From NCBI GenBank assembly GCA_963792885.1, contig CAWBXX010000006.1:310001-374000 (forward strand): a stretch of DNA of 64,000 bases. Reading direction: 5' to 3'. How positions within the stretch are numbered: position 1 is the stretch's first letter; every line of letters starts with the position of its first letter. The notes beneath the pieces were generated by a model, which saw only the letters and a list, made by a program, of their open reading frames with translations, made no database searches and was not told where the DNA came from. Below, in pieces: positions 54,033 to 63,397 of the stretch. The DNA is from DASWJZ01 sp963792885 (GTDB lineage Bacteria; Pseudomonadota; Alphaproteobacteria; Rhizobiales; Afifellaceae). Both the position numbers and the translations under genes were made by a program.

Positions 54033-55565
54033 ATGCCCAACCACCTCATTTCCGGGCTTCTGCCCGGCCATCCCCTCGACAGCACGTTCCTGACGACACT
54101 CGATGGCCGGCGGCTCACTTACGGCGACGTGGCGGGCCTCTCGGCGCGGGCGGCGGCCGCGCTTGCTGTATGCGGTGTCAAACCGGGTGACCGCGTCGCC
54201 GTGCAGGTGGAGAAGTCGCGGGAGGCGCTTTTCCTCTACCTCGGCGCGCTCAGGGCCGGGGCGGTCTTCCTGCCGCTCAATACCGCCTACACACCGTCGG
54301 AGGTCGCGTATTTCGTCGGCGATGCCAAGCCGACGGTGTTCGTCGCCGACCCAGGGCGGCGCGTGGCGCTGGCGTCGAGCCTTCAAGGCGTTCCCCGTGT
54401 CGAGACGCTCGCCGCGGACGGCTCCGGCTCCTTCGCCGAACTGTGTGGGGCGCGGTCGGACGACTGGAGGGACGTCGATCGCCGCGCCGACGACCTTGCC
54501 GCGATCCTCTATACGTCCGGCACGACCGGGCGCTCCAAGGGCGCGATGCTGACCCATGCGAATCTCCGCTCCAACGCCGAGACGCTGGTTGAGACGTGGC
54601 GCTTCACGGCCGACGACGTGCTCATCCACGCGCTGCCTATCTTCCACACGCACGGGCTCTTCGTCGCCACCAACGTCATCTTGATGGCGGGCGCTGAGAT
54701 GATCCTCCTGCCGAAGTTCGATCCGGCCGAGGCGATCCCGCTCTTCTCGCGGGCGACGGCAATGATGGGCGTGCCGACCTTCTACACGCGGCTGCTCGAA
54801 CGGCCGGAGCTGACGCGCGAGGCGGCCAAAAGCATGCGCCTCTTCGTCTCCGGTTCTGCACCGCTCCTCGCTGAGACACATCGGCAGTTCAGGGAGCGGA
54901 CGGGGCACGCCATCCTCGAGCGCTACGGCATGACCGAGACGGGCATGAACACGTCGAACCCATACGACGGAGAGCGCATCGCCGGCTCGGTTGGGTTTCC
55001 GCTCAGGGACGTAGAAATCCGTGTCACCGATCCGGAGACGGGCCGGCGGCTTCCGACCGGCGAAGCGGGCATGATCGAGATCCGCGGTCCGAACGTCTTT
55101 GCCGGTTACTGGGGAATGCCGGAGAAGACGCGCGAGGAGTTCCGGCCGGATGGCTTCTTCATTTCCGGCGATCTCGGGTTGATCGACGAGCGCGGCTACG
55201 TCCACGTGCTCGGGCGGGGCAAGGACCTCGTCATCACCGGTGGCTACAACGTCTATCCGAAGGAGATCGAGCTGGCGATCGACGCGCTTCCGGGCGTTCT
55301 GGAGAGCGCGGTGATCGGCCTGCCGCATCCAGATCTCGGCGAGGCTGTGACGGCGGTCGTGGTGCCGGACGGCGGCAAGCTGCCGAGTGAGGCGGAGATC
55401 GTGAATGTGCTTCGCGCCGATCTTGCCGGCTACAAGCTTCCGAAGCGTATTGTTACAGTCGATGCACTGCCGCGGAACACGATGGCCAAGGTGCAGAAGA
55501 ACGTGCTGCGCGAGCGCTTCCGCGATCTCTATACGGTGCCGGAAGCGGCAGTCAGACCGCGTTGA
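54033..55565 (+). CDS. matB: malonyl-CoA synthetase-type acyl-CoA ligase
   Basis: 510-residue AMP-forming ligase. The P-loop motif AAILYTSGTTGRSKGAMLTH, VLIHALPIFHTHGLFVATNV, FVSGSAPLLAETHRQFRERT, the A5 motif ILERYGMTETGMNTSNPYDG, and ISGDLGLIDERGYVHVLGRG with K-containing hinge are all present. The SAPLLAETH and ERYGMTETGM wording matches malonyl-CoA synthetases (MatB), which activate free malonate. ATG 54033 is chosen as giving a family-like MPNHLISGLLP start. An open frame 99 bases longer is not supported. There is no malonyl-CoA decarboxylase next to it, so the role could be methylmalonate or malonate use or detoxification. Confidence 0.85.
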   Translation: MPNHLISGLLPGHPLDSTFLTTLDGRRLTYGDVAGLSARAAAALAVCGVKPGDRVAVQVEKSREALFLYLGALRAGAVFLPLNTAYTPSEVAYFVGDAKPTVFVADPGRRVALASSLQGVPRVETLAADGSGSFAELCGARSDDWRDVDRRADDLAAILYTSGTTGRSKGAMLTHANLRSNAETLVETWRFTADDVLIHALPIFHTHGLFVATNVILMAGAEMILLPKFDPAEAIPLFSRATAMMGVPTFYTRLLERPELTREAAKSMRLFVSGSAPLLAETHRQFRERTGHAILERYGMTETGMNTSNPYDGERIAGSVGFPLRDVEIRVTDPETGRRLPTGEAGMIEIRGPNVFAGYWGMPEKTREEFRPDGFFISGDLGLIDERGYVHVLGRGKDLVITGGYNVYPKEIELAIDALPGVLESAVIGLPHPDLGEAVTAVVVPDGGKLPSEAEIVNVLRADLAGYKLPKRIVTVDALPRNTMAKVQKNVLRERFRDLYTVPEAAVRPR

Positions 55566-56016
55566 AATAGATCGTCATGCTCCCGGCGATCGCCACGGCG
55601 ACCTGAAGCACGAAGACAGCAACCTGCGCAACCAGGAAGAGGCGGGCGACCTCGATCCGTCGGCCTATGGGCTTGCCGGGATGCTTCTGCTTGACCCTGA
55701 CAAATTTCAACGCGGCAAGTGCGGCGTCGTAGGCGGCGATGTCGAGGCGCTCCGTGGAGGCATCGGCCGCAAGCCGCCGGAACTGTGCGGCGCTCGTGGC
55801 GACGCGCATCGCCAGAAAGAGCTCCACGATACCCACGAGAGCGACGACCGCCGCTGTCGGCTGCGTCGCGTCGGAGGCGGGGACAATGGGGATGAGCAGG
55901 ACGCCGAGCCCGATCGCCGTCAGCGCGATCGAAAGCCGGTTTACGGTCTGCCCCTGATCGAGGAGATCGGCCGCGACGGCGAGCATCTGCGCGGCCTTCT
56001 GAGGCGGGCTCGTCAT
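55552..56016 (-). CDS. hypothetical membrane protein
   Basis: 154-residue protein with three likely membrane helices (LSIALTAIGLGVLLIPIV, TAAVVALVGIVELFLAMRVA, LFLVAQVAVFVLQVAVAIAG) and a soluble, helical middle. I do not recognise a family. It converges on matB with a 14-base overlap of the 3' ends and shares a short divergent promoter with the XylX-like gene, where a perfect palindrome touches its start codon. Confidence 0.6.
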   Translation of the reverse strand: MTSPPQKAAQMLAVAADLLDQGQTVNRLSIALTAIGLGVLLIPIVPASDATQPTAAVVALVGIVELFLAMRVATSAAQFRRLAADASTERLDIAAYDAALAALKFVRVKQKHPGKPIGRRIEVARLFLVAQVAVFVLQVAVAIAGSMTIYFNAV

Positions 56017-56039
56017 TGGCGCGTCACAAACGCGCCAAT
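56015..56039. promoter_or_regulatory. perfect 10-bp palindrome in the divergent promoter of the XylX-like gene
   Basis: ATTGGCGCGT-CACAA-ACGCGCCAAT is a perfect 10-bp inverted repeat with a 5-base spacer. It overlaps the ATG of the membrane-protein gene at 56016 and lies about 90 bases before the XylX-like start. The symmetry and place suggest an operator for a dimeric regulator. A structural role as a hairpin is possible. Confidence 0.5.
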
Positions 56040-56129
56040 CCGCCCGCCGTCAAGCCTTGGGCCGGCTTACCGGCATCAAACATGTCTGGTAGGTGAAACG
56101 CGCAACAGGTGCCGGACAGGGGGAGGGGA

Positions 56130-57306
56130 ATGAAGCTCGCAGATTGGACAACGGACCCGCTGCCGATGGATGCCGCCCGCGCAACACTGGTCGGGCGGGT
56201 CTGGAGTTCCGGCGGTCGGCGGCCCCTGCGTCGTGCGGGTGAGCGACGGGGAGGTGCGCGACATCACCGCCGCTGCGCCCACCATGCGCGACCTCTGCGA
56301 GGCGGACGATCCGGCCAAGCTCTCACGCTCAGCAAAGGGCGAGAAGATCGGTGCGCTCGCCGAGATACTCAAGAACACACCGCGCGAGGGCCGCAATCCG
56401 AAGAAGCCGTGGCTCGTCGCGCCGAACGACCTGCAAGCGATCAAGGCGGCGGGCGTGACCTTCGTCGTCTCGATGCTCGAGCGCGTGATCGAGGAGCAGG
56501 CGCGCGGCGAGGCCGCACGGGCCGACGCGATTCGCGCTGAGATAACTGCCACGATCGGCGACGACCTCCGGAAGCTGAAGCCCGGCTCGGAACAGGCGAT
56601 GGCCTTGAAGAAGCTCCTGATCGAGAAGGGCGTGTGGTCGCAATATCTCGAAGTCGGAATCGGGCCGGACGCCGAGGTCTTCACCAAGGCGCAGCCGATG
56701 TCGGCGGTCGGGCATCTCGCCGAGGCGGGGCTCAACCCGATGTCGGCGTGGAACAACCCGGAGCCGGAGGTCGTGCTCGTCGTATCGAGCGCCGGCAAGA
56801 TCGTCGGCGCGACGCTCGGCAACGACGTCAACCTGCGCGACGTGGAGGGGCGCTCCGCGCTGCTCCTCGGCAAGGCCAAGGACAACAACGCCAGCGCTTC
56901 CGTCGGGCCGTTCATCCGGCTCTTCGACAAGGATTTTTCGCTCGACGACGTGCGGCGCGCGGAGCTTCGCCTGACAGTCGAAGGCGACGATGGCTTCAAG
57001 CTCGAAGGCGCCAGCGACATGAGCAGGATCAGCCGCGACCCGGAAGACATCGTTCGCCAGACGATCGGCGCGAACCATCAATATCCCGATGGCTTCGTGC
57101 TCTATCTCGGCACCATGTTTGCGCCGACCAAGGACCGCGGTGCGCCGGGGCAGGGTTTCACGCACAAAATTGGTGATGTCGTCAGCGTGGAATCGCCGAG
57201 GCTCGGGCGGCTCACCAACGTGATGGCAAGCTCGCGCGACGCTGAGCCGTGGACCTTCGGCACGGCGGCACTGATGCGCAACCTCGCCAAGCGCGGGCTT
57301 CTCTGA
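56130..57306 (+). CDS. FAH-family 2-keto-3-deoxy-pentonate dehydratase, XylX-like (one frameshift)
   Basis: About 391 residues after correction. It matches Caulobacter XylX (2-keto-3-deoxy-xylonate dehydratase) in many blocks: AGVTFVVSMLERVIEEQARG, WSQYLEVGIGPDAEVFTK, SAWNNPEPEVVLVV (metal-binding Glu residues), ATLGNDVNLRDVEGRSALLL, AKDNNASASVGPF, HQYPDGFVLYLGTMFAPTKD and the end ALMRNLAKRGLL. It would dehydrate the keto-deoxy acid to 2-oxoglutarate semialdehyde. ATG 56130 has GGGGGAGGGGA upstream. Near 56200 one inserted base separates LVGRVW from VPAVGGPCVVRVSD. The semialdehyde dehydrogenase needed next is at 7.6 kb. It is followed 8 bases later by the pseudouridine genes, which are chemically unrelated. 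Confidence 0.82.
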
Positions 57307-57313
57307 GGGCAGA

Positions 57314-58243
57314 ATGCCGGTGCGCCTTCCCGATCTGATCGACTTCGCTCCAGGCGTTCGCGATGCGCTTGCCGCCGGGCATCCGGTGGTGGCGCTCGAA
57401 TTGACCATCATCACCCACGGCATGCCCCATCCGCAGAACGTGGAGACGGCGCGGGGCGTCGAGGCGATCGTACGAGAGGGAGGCGCAGTGCCCGCGACGA
57501 TCGCGGTTCTCGGCGGACGCATCGCGGTCGGCCTCGACGACGCGGCGCTCGACCGGCTCGGAAGTGCTAGCGGTGTCTTCAAGGCGTCGCGCCGCGATCT
57601 TGCAGCGGTCGTCGTCGCCAAGGCGGACGCCAGCACGACAGTCGCCGCTACAATGGCGGTGGCGGCGCGGGCCGGCATCGCCGTCTTCGCGACCGGTGGC
57701 ATCGGCGGAGTCCACCGCGGGGCGGAGGTAACTTTCGACATCTCCGCCGATCTCGTGGAGCTTTCGCGGACGCCCGTCGCGGTCGTCTCCGCCGGCTGCA
57801 AGTCGATCCTCGATATCGTCAAGACGCTGGAGTTCCTCGAGACGCAAAGCGTGCCGGTCGTCGGCTACGGCACCGGCGAGTTTCCCGCTTTCTTCGCGCG
57901 GACGAGCGGCTTCAAGCTCGATCACCGTTTCGACACGCCGGAGGAGATTGCGGAGTTGATCCGCACCGAGCGGCGGCTCGGGTCGACGGGCGGCATTCTT
58001 GTCGCCAACCCGATCCCGGAAGCCGATGCGCTCGACGCTGCGGAGATGGAAGCAGAGATCAGGGTCGCGCTTCGCGAGGCGGAGAAGGCCGGCGTTGCGC
58101 AGAAGGAGGTGACGCCGTTCCTGCTAAAGCGCCTCCACACTATGAGCGGCGGACGGACGCTCGGCCCCAACATCGCGCTCATCAAGAACAACGCTGCGCT
58201 CGGCGCAAAGATCGCCGCCGCGCTGACGCGGCTTCCGGACTGA
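57314..58243 (+). CDS. psuG: pseudouridine-5'-phosphate glycosidase
   Basis: 309-residue enzyme that splits the C-C glycosidic bond of pseudouridine 5'-phosphate to uracil and ribose 5-phosphate. Family segments: VVALELTIITHGMPHPQNVE (usually ALESTII.HGMP.PQN, so the Ser after the catalytic Glu is Leu here), AVLGGRIAVGLDD, FKASRRDLAAVV with active-site Lys, FATGGIGGVHRGAEVTFDIS, SAGCKSILDIVKTLEFLETQ with the second Lys, and GILVANPIPEADALD. It is followed after 9 bases by the matching sugar-type kinase, giving the classic PsuK-PsuG pair in reverse order. Confidence 0.92.
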   Translation: MPVRLPDLIDFAPGVRDALAAGHPVVALELTIITHGMPHPQNVETARGVEAIVREGGAVPATIAVLGGRIAVGLDDAALDRLGSASGVFKASRRDLAAVVVAKADASTTVAATMAVAARAGIAVFATGGIGGVHRGAEVTFDISADLVELSRTPVAVVSAGCKSILDIVKTLEFLETQSVPVVGYGTGEFPAFFARTSGFKLDHRFDTPEEIAELIRTERRLGSTGGILVANPIPEADALDAAEMEAEIRVALREAEKAGVAQKEVTPFLLKRLHTMSGGRTLGPNIALIKNNAALGAKIAAALTRLPD

Positions 58244-58252
58244 CGAGGCGCG

Positions 58253-59128
58253 ATGCCGCGCGTGCTGGTCGTCGGCGACGTCATGACGGATGTCGTCGTC
58301 AAGCCGCAAGGGCCGATCGCGGTCGGCGCCGACACGCGCGCCGAGATCCGCGTGCTTCCCGGTGGCTCCGGCGCGAACCAGGCGTGCTGGCTTGCGGTTG
58401 AAGGGATCGAGACGGTCTTCGCGGCGCGCGTCGGCGCTGCAGATCGGCCGCGCGAGAAGCTGCTCTTCGCTGAGTACGGCGTCGATGCGCGGCTTGCCGC
58501 GGACGAAGCGTTGCCAACCGGCACGCTCGTCACGCTCTTGTCGGCGCAGGATCGGAGCTTTCTGACCGACCGCGCAGCGAACCTGAATCTCTGCTGCGAC
58601 GATCTTCCCGGAGCGTTGCTCGATGGGATCGATCTTCTGCACGTCTCCGGTTATGCGCTGTTCGAGACGGGTCCGCGCGAGGCAGTGCTCGCGCTGCTCA
58701 CGGAGGCGGCGAGGCGGCGGATCGCCACTTCCGTCGACCCTGCATCCTATTCCTTCCTCGCCGAGGTCGGGCCGGCAAATTTCGTGAAGTGGACGCGGGA
58801 TGCCCGGTTCTTCTTCCCGAACGGGGATGAGGCGGCGACGCTCACGGGCGCTGCCGACGCGGAAGCGCAGCTTGATCTCCTGACTCGTCTCTATCCGATC
58901 GTCGCCATCAAGCGTGGGGAGGCCGGCGCAATCGCGGGTAATGCCGAAGGCGAACGCTGGTCTGCGCCCGCGCCGCCCGCAGAGGCCATCGACACGTCAG
59001 GCGCGGGCGATGCCTTCCTGGGCGGCTTCCTGGCCGCCTATCTCAAGGGGGAGGGCATTGAGGCAGCGCTCAAACACGGTGTCTCGCTCGGCTCGCAATC
59101 GGTGATGGCGATCGGCGCGCGACCCTAG
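58253..59128 (+). CDS. psuK: PfkB-family carbohydrate kinase, probable pseudouridine kinase
   Basis: 291-residue ribokinase-fold kinase. VLVVGDVMTDVVVKPQGPI opens the fold, PGGSGANQACWLA is the substrate-side glycine motif and EAIDTSGAGDAFLGGFLAAY holds the catalytic Asp and anion hole. Adjacent to psuG it most likely phosphorylates pseudouridine to its 5'-phosphate. On sequence alone it could be another nucleoside or sugar kinase. Context decides. Confidence 0.87.
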   Translation: MPRVLVVGDVMTDVVVKPQGPIAVGADTRAEIRVLPGGSGANQACWLAVEGIETVFAARVGAADRPREKLLFAEYGVDARLAADEALPTGTLVTLLSAQDRSFLTDRAANLNLCCDDLPGALLDGIDLLHVSGYALFETGPREAVLALLTEAARRRIATSVDPASYSFLAEVGPANFVKWTRDARFFFPNGDEAATLTGAADAEAQLDLLTRLYPIVAIKRGEAGAIAGNAEGERWSAPAPPAEAIDTSGAGDAFLGGFLAAYLKGEGIEAALKHGVSLGSQSVMAIGARP

Positions 59129-59146
59129 TCCCGGCGACCGATGTTG

Positions 59147-60184
59147 TCAGGCTTCCGTCGGCCTGACCGCTCGGCCGGTCACAGCGGATTGGTACGCGGC
59201 TTCGCAGACCGCGTAGGTCTTGAGATTGTCGCGGCCGGATGTCGCGGCGTCGCGCCCCGCCTTCAGGCATTCCAGGAAGTGGGCGCACGCCTTGTAGACG
59301 CTCTCCTCCACCATGTGGCAAGGCGGCTTCGACCAAGCGAGGCGCGGAATCTCGAACTCGCTCTTCGTCAGCTTGCCGTCGACGGTCATCTCCAGGCGAT
59401 AGCCGGGCCTGGTGACGATCGCGCCGCGCGGGCCTTCGATCTCAAGCATCGTCTCCGGGAAGGGATCGGGAAGCTTCTTCGTTTCGTAAGTCGCCTCGAC
59501 GACAGAGACCGCCCCGGATGTGTGCCTGAGCAGCATCGTCGCGGTGTCCTCGGCCTTCACCTTCGGATTGCGTCGCTGGGTCTCGCAGGAGACGCGCTCC
59601 ACCTCGCCAAGAAGGAACCGGGCAACGTCGATGACATGGACGCCGAGGTCGAGGATCACGAACCGCTCCTCGTCGTAGAAATAGGGCTGTCCCTTGTAGA
59701 CGTCGTAACCGGTGCGAAAGCCGATCCGCGCCCAGGACGGCGTTCCAATCGCGCCGGAGTCCAGGATCTCCTTCACCTTCTGGAGCGGGGTCTCGAAGCG
59801 GAAGTTCTCGTGCACGGCGATGAAGAGGCCTGCCTTCTCTGCCGCCGCGACGATCGCGACGCAATCAGTCCAGGTCGGGGCGAAGGGCTTTTGCACGATC
59901 GCCGGCACGCCGTGACGGAACGCGAGTTCGGCAAGCGGGCGGTGGGTGTCCATGCGGGTCACGATGTCGACGAGGCCCAGATTCTCGGCACGGAACATCG
60001 TCTCCGGGTCGGAATACCAGCGCGGCACGCCGAAGGTCTCGGCGGCGGCCTTGGCCTTCGCCGCGTCGATATCGCAGACCGCGACGAGGTCGGCGCCTTC
60101 AGGCGCGAGGTCCTTCCAGGAATTCAGGTGATTCCCGGAGAAGAAGCCGCAGCCGATCACCCCGACGGAAATCTTGTCCGCCAT
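59147..60184 (-). CDS. Gfo/Idh/MocA-family oxidoreductase (second)
   Basis: 345-residue NAD(P)-dependent dehydrogenase. It starts MADKISVGVIGCGFFSGNHL at ATG 60184 with GGGAGGAACG upstream, and has VPAIVQKPFAPTW in place of the common EKP, HENFRFETPLQKVKEIL, YFYDEERFVILDLGVHVIDV with catalytic residues, and LPDPFPETMLEIEGPRGAIV. It is convergent with psuK and divergent from the DMT transporter. The change from Glu-Lys-Pro to Gln-Lys-Pro is seen in some family members and keeps the lysine. The substrate, probably a sugar or polyol, is unknown. Confidence 0.85.
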   Translation of the reverse strand: MADKISVGVIGCGFFSGNHLNSWKDLAPEGADLVAVCDIDAAKAKAAAETFGVPRWYSDPETMFRAENLGLVDIVTRMDTHRPLAELAFRHGVPAIVQKPFAPTWTDCVAIVAAAEKAGLFIAVHENFRFETPLQKVKEILDSGAIGTPSWARIGFRTGYDVYKGQPYFYDEERFVILDLGVHVIDVARFLLGEVERVSCETQRRNPKVKAEDTATMLLRHTSGAVSVVEATYETKKLPDPFPETMLEIEGPRGAIVTRPGYRLEMTVDGKLTKSEFEIPRLAWSKPPCHMVEESVYKACAHFLECLKAGRDAATSGRDNLKTYAVCEAAYQSAVTGRAVRPTEA

Positions 60185-60430
60185 CGTTCCTCCCTCGCCG
60201 GCGGATTCGGCCCGCGGGGAGGCCGGTGTCAAGCGGCGGCAAGGGCGAAGGCGCCAAGTGCCCCCGTGCTTCGCGATGTCGCAGCCGACCGCGCGCGGCC
60301 CGGCGATTGCAAGGCGAGGGGAGTGGGCTATGAGCTTCTGCGCCGGCGGAAGCGAGTCTCCCGAAAGCTTCGTCTCGCCGGGTTCCCCGCGGACGTGAAA
60401 GGAGTGGGCGCGAGGCCTCGCGCCCGGCTG

Positions 60431-61345
60431 ATGGTCAAAGGCATCCTGCTCGGTTTCGCGGCCTTCGGGATCTTCTCCTGCGGCGATGCCTGCGTGAAGG
60501 CGCTCGGCGTGCGGCTCACCGTCTTCGAGATCGGCTTCTTCACGACGCTCGTCGCTTTCATCGCGGTGCCATTCGTCAAGCGCCCGAGCGAGCGCTGGCG
60601 CGACATGTTTCGCATGCACAACCCAAAGCTCGTGCTGCTCAGGACGCTCGCGGGCGTGCTGGCCGGCCTTCTCGGCATCTACTCCTTCACGCACCTTCCG
60701 CTCGCCGAGGTCTACGCACTGATCTTTTTGGCGCCGCTCTTCGTGACGATCCTTTCGATTCCTTTTCTCGGCGAGAGCGTGGGCTGGCGGCGCGGGCTCG
60801 CCATTCTCGTGGGATTCCTAGGCGTGCTCCTGGTGGTTCGGCCGGGGTTCCGGGAACTGCTGCCGGCGCACTTCGCCGCCACCGCGATCGCGCTTTGCGG
60901 CGCCGTCACCGTGCTCGTGCTTCGCGCGCTCGGGCCGACGGAGAAGCGAATTACGCTGATGGGCGTTGTCTTCTGCGCCGCGCTTACGGTCAACGGCGCG
61001 ATCATGCTGACGGATTTCCACCTGCCCGCGCCGACCGATTTCTTGCTGCTCGCCGGCGCGGGTCTGTGCGGGGGGGCCGGCCATATGCTCCTGATGGCGG
61101 CGACGCGCGCCGCCCCGGCGAACCGCATCGCGCCGGCGCAATACAGCCAAATCGTCTGGGCGCTGATACTCGGTGCGCTTTTCTTCGGGGAGCTTCCGGA
61201 TGCGACCGCCTTCGCCGGTATCGCGCTCGTCACGCTCGCCGGTCTCTTTACCTTCGTGCGCGAGGAGAAGCGCGGCGTGCGCGGGCCGGCGGTGTGGACG
61301 ATGGTCTGGGGCCGCGGCTCGCGGAACGGCTCCAAAGAAGGCTAG
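60431..61345 (+). CDS. DMT-superfamily (EamA) transporter
   Basis: 304-residue inner-membrane protein with ten predicted helices in two EamA repeats. The first contains LGFAAFGIFSCGDACVKALG and THLPLAEVYALIFLAPLFVT, and the second contains GHMLLMAATRAAPANRIAPA and YSQIVWALILGALFFGELPD. Such carriers export metabolites or amino acids. ATG 60431 has no good ribosome site. GTG 60407 preceded by AAAGGA is a possible earlier start. The stop shares the CTAG with the stop of the opposing ABC permease. Confidence 0.85.
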   Translation: MVKGILLGFAAFGIFSCGDACVKALGVRLTVFEIGFFTTLVAFIAVPFVKRPSERWRDMFRMHNPKLVLLRTLAGVLAGLLGIYSFTHLPLAEVYALIFLAPLFVTILSIPFLGESVGWRRGLAILVGFLGVLLVVRPGFRELLPAHFAATAIALCGAVTVLVLRALGPTEKRITLMGVVFCAALTVNGAIMLTDFHLPAPTDFLLLAGAGLCGGAGHMLLMAATRAAPANRIAPAQYSQIVWALILGALFFGELPDATAFAGIALVTLAGLFTFVREEKRGVRGPAVWTMVWGRGSRNGSKEG

Positions 61346-62356
61346 CGGACGAGTTTCTCGCGGCCGTAGAGCAGCAGCATGCCGATGATGACGACGCCGA
61401 AGGTGATCTGGCGGACCGATTCGGCCGGTATCTTCAGCCCAAGCTCGGCCAGCAGCGGCCTGCGGCTGCAGGACCGACAGGATCGACTGCAGCAGCGTGA
61501 TCAGGACGACGCCGGCGACCGTGCCGAGATAGCGGCCCTTGCCGCCGAGCACGCTGGCGCCGCCGAGCACGACCGCGGCGATGGCCGGAAGCAGATAGGG
61601 ATCGCCCATCGCCTGGAACGAGCGGTTCGCCCAGCCGGCGAGCAGGATGCCGCCCGGCCGCCGAGCAGCCGCCCGCGATGACGAAGCAGATGAGCACGAC
61701 GCGCTTGGCGTCGACGCCCGAGAGGAAGACCGCGCGTTCCTTGTTGCCGATGGCGTAGATGCGGCGGCCGAGCGTCGTGCGCGTCAGCATGAACACGGTG
61801 AGCGCGCCGACCACGATCCAGAGCAGCAGCGGATTGGGAACGCCGGGGATCAGCCGGCCGACCGCAAGCTCGCGCATCAGCGCGCTCGCCTTGTCCTGCG
61901 GGGCGAAGCCGCCGGTGTGATAGACCATCAGACCCTGCGCCACGGCGTTGACGCCGAGCGTGAAGATCATCGACGGCGCGCGCAGATAGGCGACGCCGAG
62001 GCCGTTCACGAGGCCGACCGACCATGCCGCAGAGGATGCCGAAGGGGATCGCGAGGTCGAGCGCGAGCTCGGGCCGAAGACAGCGGCCGAGCAAGCCCTG
62101 CGCGCCGGTCGCCATCATGGCGCCGACGCAGACCGTCCACGGCACGGAGAGGTCGATGTGTCCGAGCAGGATGACCAGCATCATGCCGGTCGCGATGATG
62201 CCGAGGAACGACGCGGTCTGCAGCTGCTGGACGATGTAGTCGTAGGAAAGGAAGTCGGGCTTGGCGATCGCGCCGAGCAGCGATCAGCAGGATGCTGCAG
62301 GCGAAGGCGATCACCGTCGCCCTGTCGAACCGCCCGAGGATCAGGTCGCCGCTCAT
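61342..62356 (-). pseudogene. sugar ABC transporter permease (cluster 3, second permease), at least four frameshifts
   Basis: RbsC-type inner-membrane permease that can be read only by changing frame. ATG 62356 opens MSGDLILGRFDRATVIAFAC. One-base insertions near 62281, 62022, 61650 and 61457 separate the blocks AIAKPDFLSYDYIVQQLQTA, GMMLVILLGHIDLSVPWTVC, LVNGLGVAYLRAPSMIFTLG, AIGNKERAVFLSGVDAKRVV, MGDPYLLPAIAAVVLGGASV and the end IIGMLLLYGREKLVR. Corrected, the protein is about 335 residues and otherwise intact, so I believe sequencing errors are likelier than a dead gene. It starts 8 bases after the other permease. Confidence 0.7.
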
Positions 62357-62363
62357 CCGCTCC

Positions 62364-63397
62364 CTACCTGTAGAGATCGAGCTTGTTCTTGATGCGCAGC
62401 AGCCGCAGCGAACCGAGGCGTCACCGCGAAGCAGCAGCACGACGCCGACGAACAGCGGCTGCAGCACCGGATTGATGTCGAAGACGATCAGCAGATCGCC
62501 GACCGTCTTCAGCACGAAGGCGCCGAAGATCGAACCGATGGCGCTGCCGACGCCGCCGAACAGCGAGGTGCCGCCGATGACGACCGCAGCGATCGAATTG
62601 AGCGTGTAGTCGGCGCCGATCACCGCCTTGGCCTGCGCCGAATAGGTGAGGAAGGTCAGCATCAGCCCGGCGACGGACGAGAGGAAGCCGGCCAGCGCGT
62701 AGGCGAGCAGCTTGGCCCGCGCGATCGGCACGCCGGACATGTAGGCCGCCTGCTCGGACGACCCGATCGCGTAGGCCGCCCGCCCGAGCGGCGAGCCGGC
62801 GATACGGAATCCAGACGAGCAGCACGACCGCCAGCAGCAGGATCAGCGATACCGGCACGTCGCCGATCGACGAGGTCATGAAGGAGGCGAGGTCGCAGTT
62901 GACGTCGCCGCCGGGCTCCGGCCGCAGGATCAGCGCAGACGCCGAAATAGGCGGCGCTCGTCGCCAGCGTGACGATGATCGGCTGCAGCCGGCCGTAGAC
63001 GACGATGACGCCGTTCAGCGCGCCGCAGGCGATGCCCGCGATCAGGACGCCGACGACCCCGAAGCGTCGGTCTGGAGCGGGTCGCCGCCGACGACGATCG
63101 AGGCCAGGCAGTTGGTCAGCAGGAAGACCATGCCGACCGAGAGATCGAGCCCGCCGGTCAGCACCGGAATGGTCTGCGCCATCGCGACCAGCGCAAGAAG
63201 CACGCCCTTGTTGGCCGCCGTGTTGATGATGCCGGGCGTGAGGCCGACTTCCTGCTTCCAGCCGTAGATGCCGAACATGACGGCGAAGATCAGGATGGCG
63301 AGCGCCGATGCCGCGCTGCGCCGAGAGCCAGTAGCCGAGCGGCGGCCAGCTCGCGTGGCGGCGCGCTGCCGCCGCTCGTTGCGTCGCCGGCGCTCAT
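62364..63397 (-). pseudogene. sugar ABC transporter permease (cluster 3, first permease), about seven frame disruptions
   Basis: ATG 63397 (ATGA overlap with the ATPase stop) opens MSAGDATSGGSAPPRE. The family sequence then continues in pieces: WPPLGYWLSAQR, SALAILIFAVMFGIYGWKQE, IPVLTGGLDLSVGMVFLLTN, VVYGRLQPIIVTLATSAAYF, GRAAYAIGSSEQAAYMSGVP, VIGADYTLNSIAAVVIGGTS, and the end LRLLRIKNKLDLYR with stop at 62364. Breaks lie near 63345, 63312, 63057 (a missing base), 62945, 62800, 62423 and 62412. All conserved blocks remain, arguing for base-calling errors. Role: membrane channel of a sugar importer with two different permeases. Confidence 0.7.

Noticed and set aside
59141..61345. A 734-residue open frame on the plus strand ending with the DMT transporter.
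   Set aside because: The first 430 codons lie opposite the Gfo/Idh/MocA gene and are rich in Arg/Gly/His with no family sequence. Only the last 304 residues are a protein.
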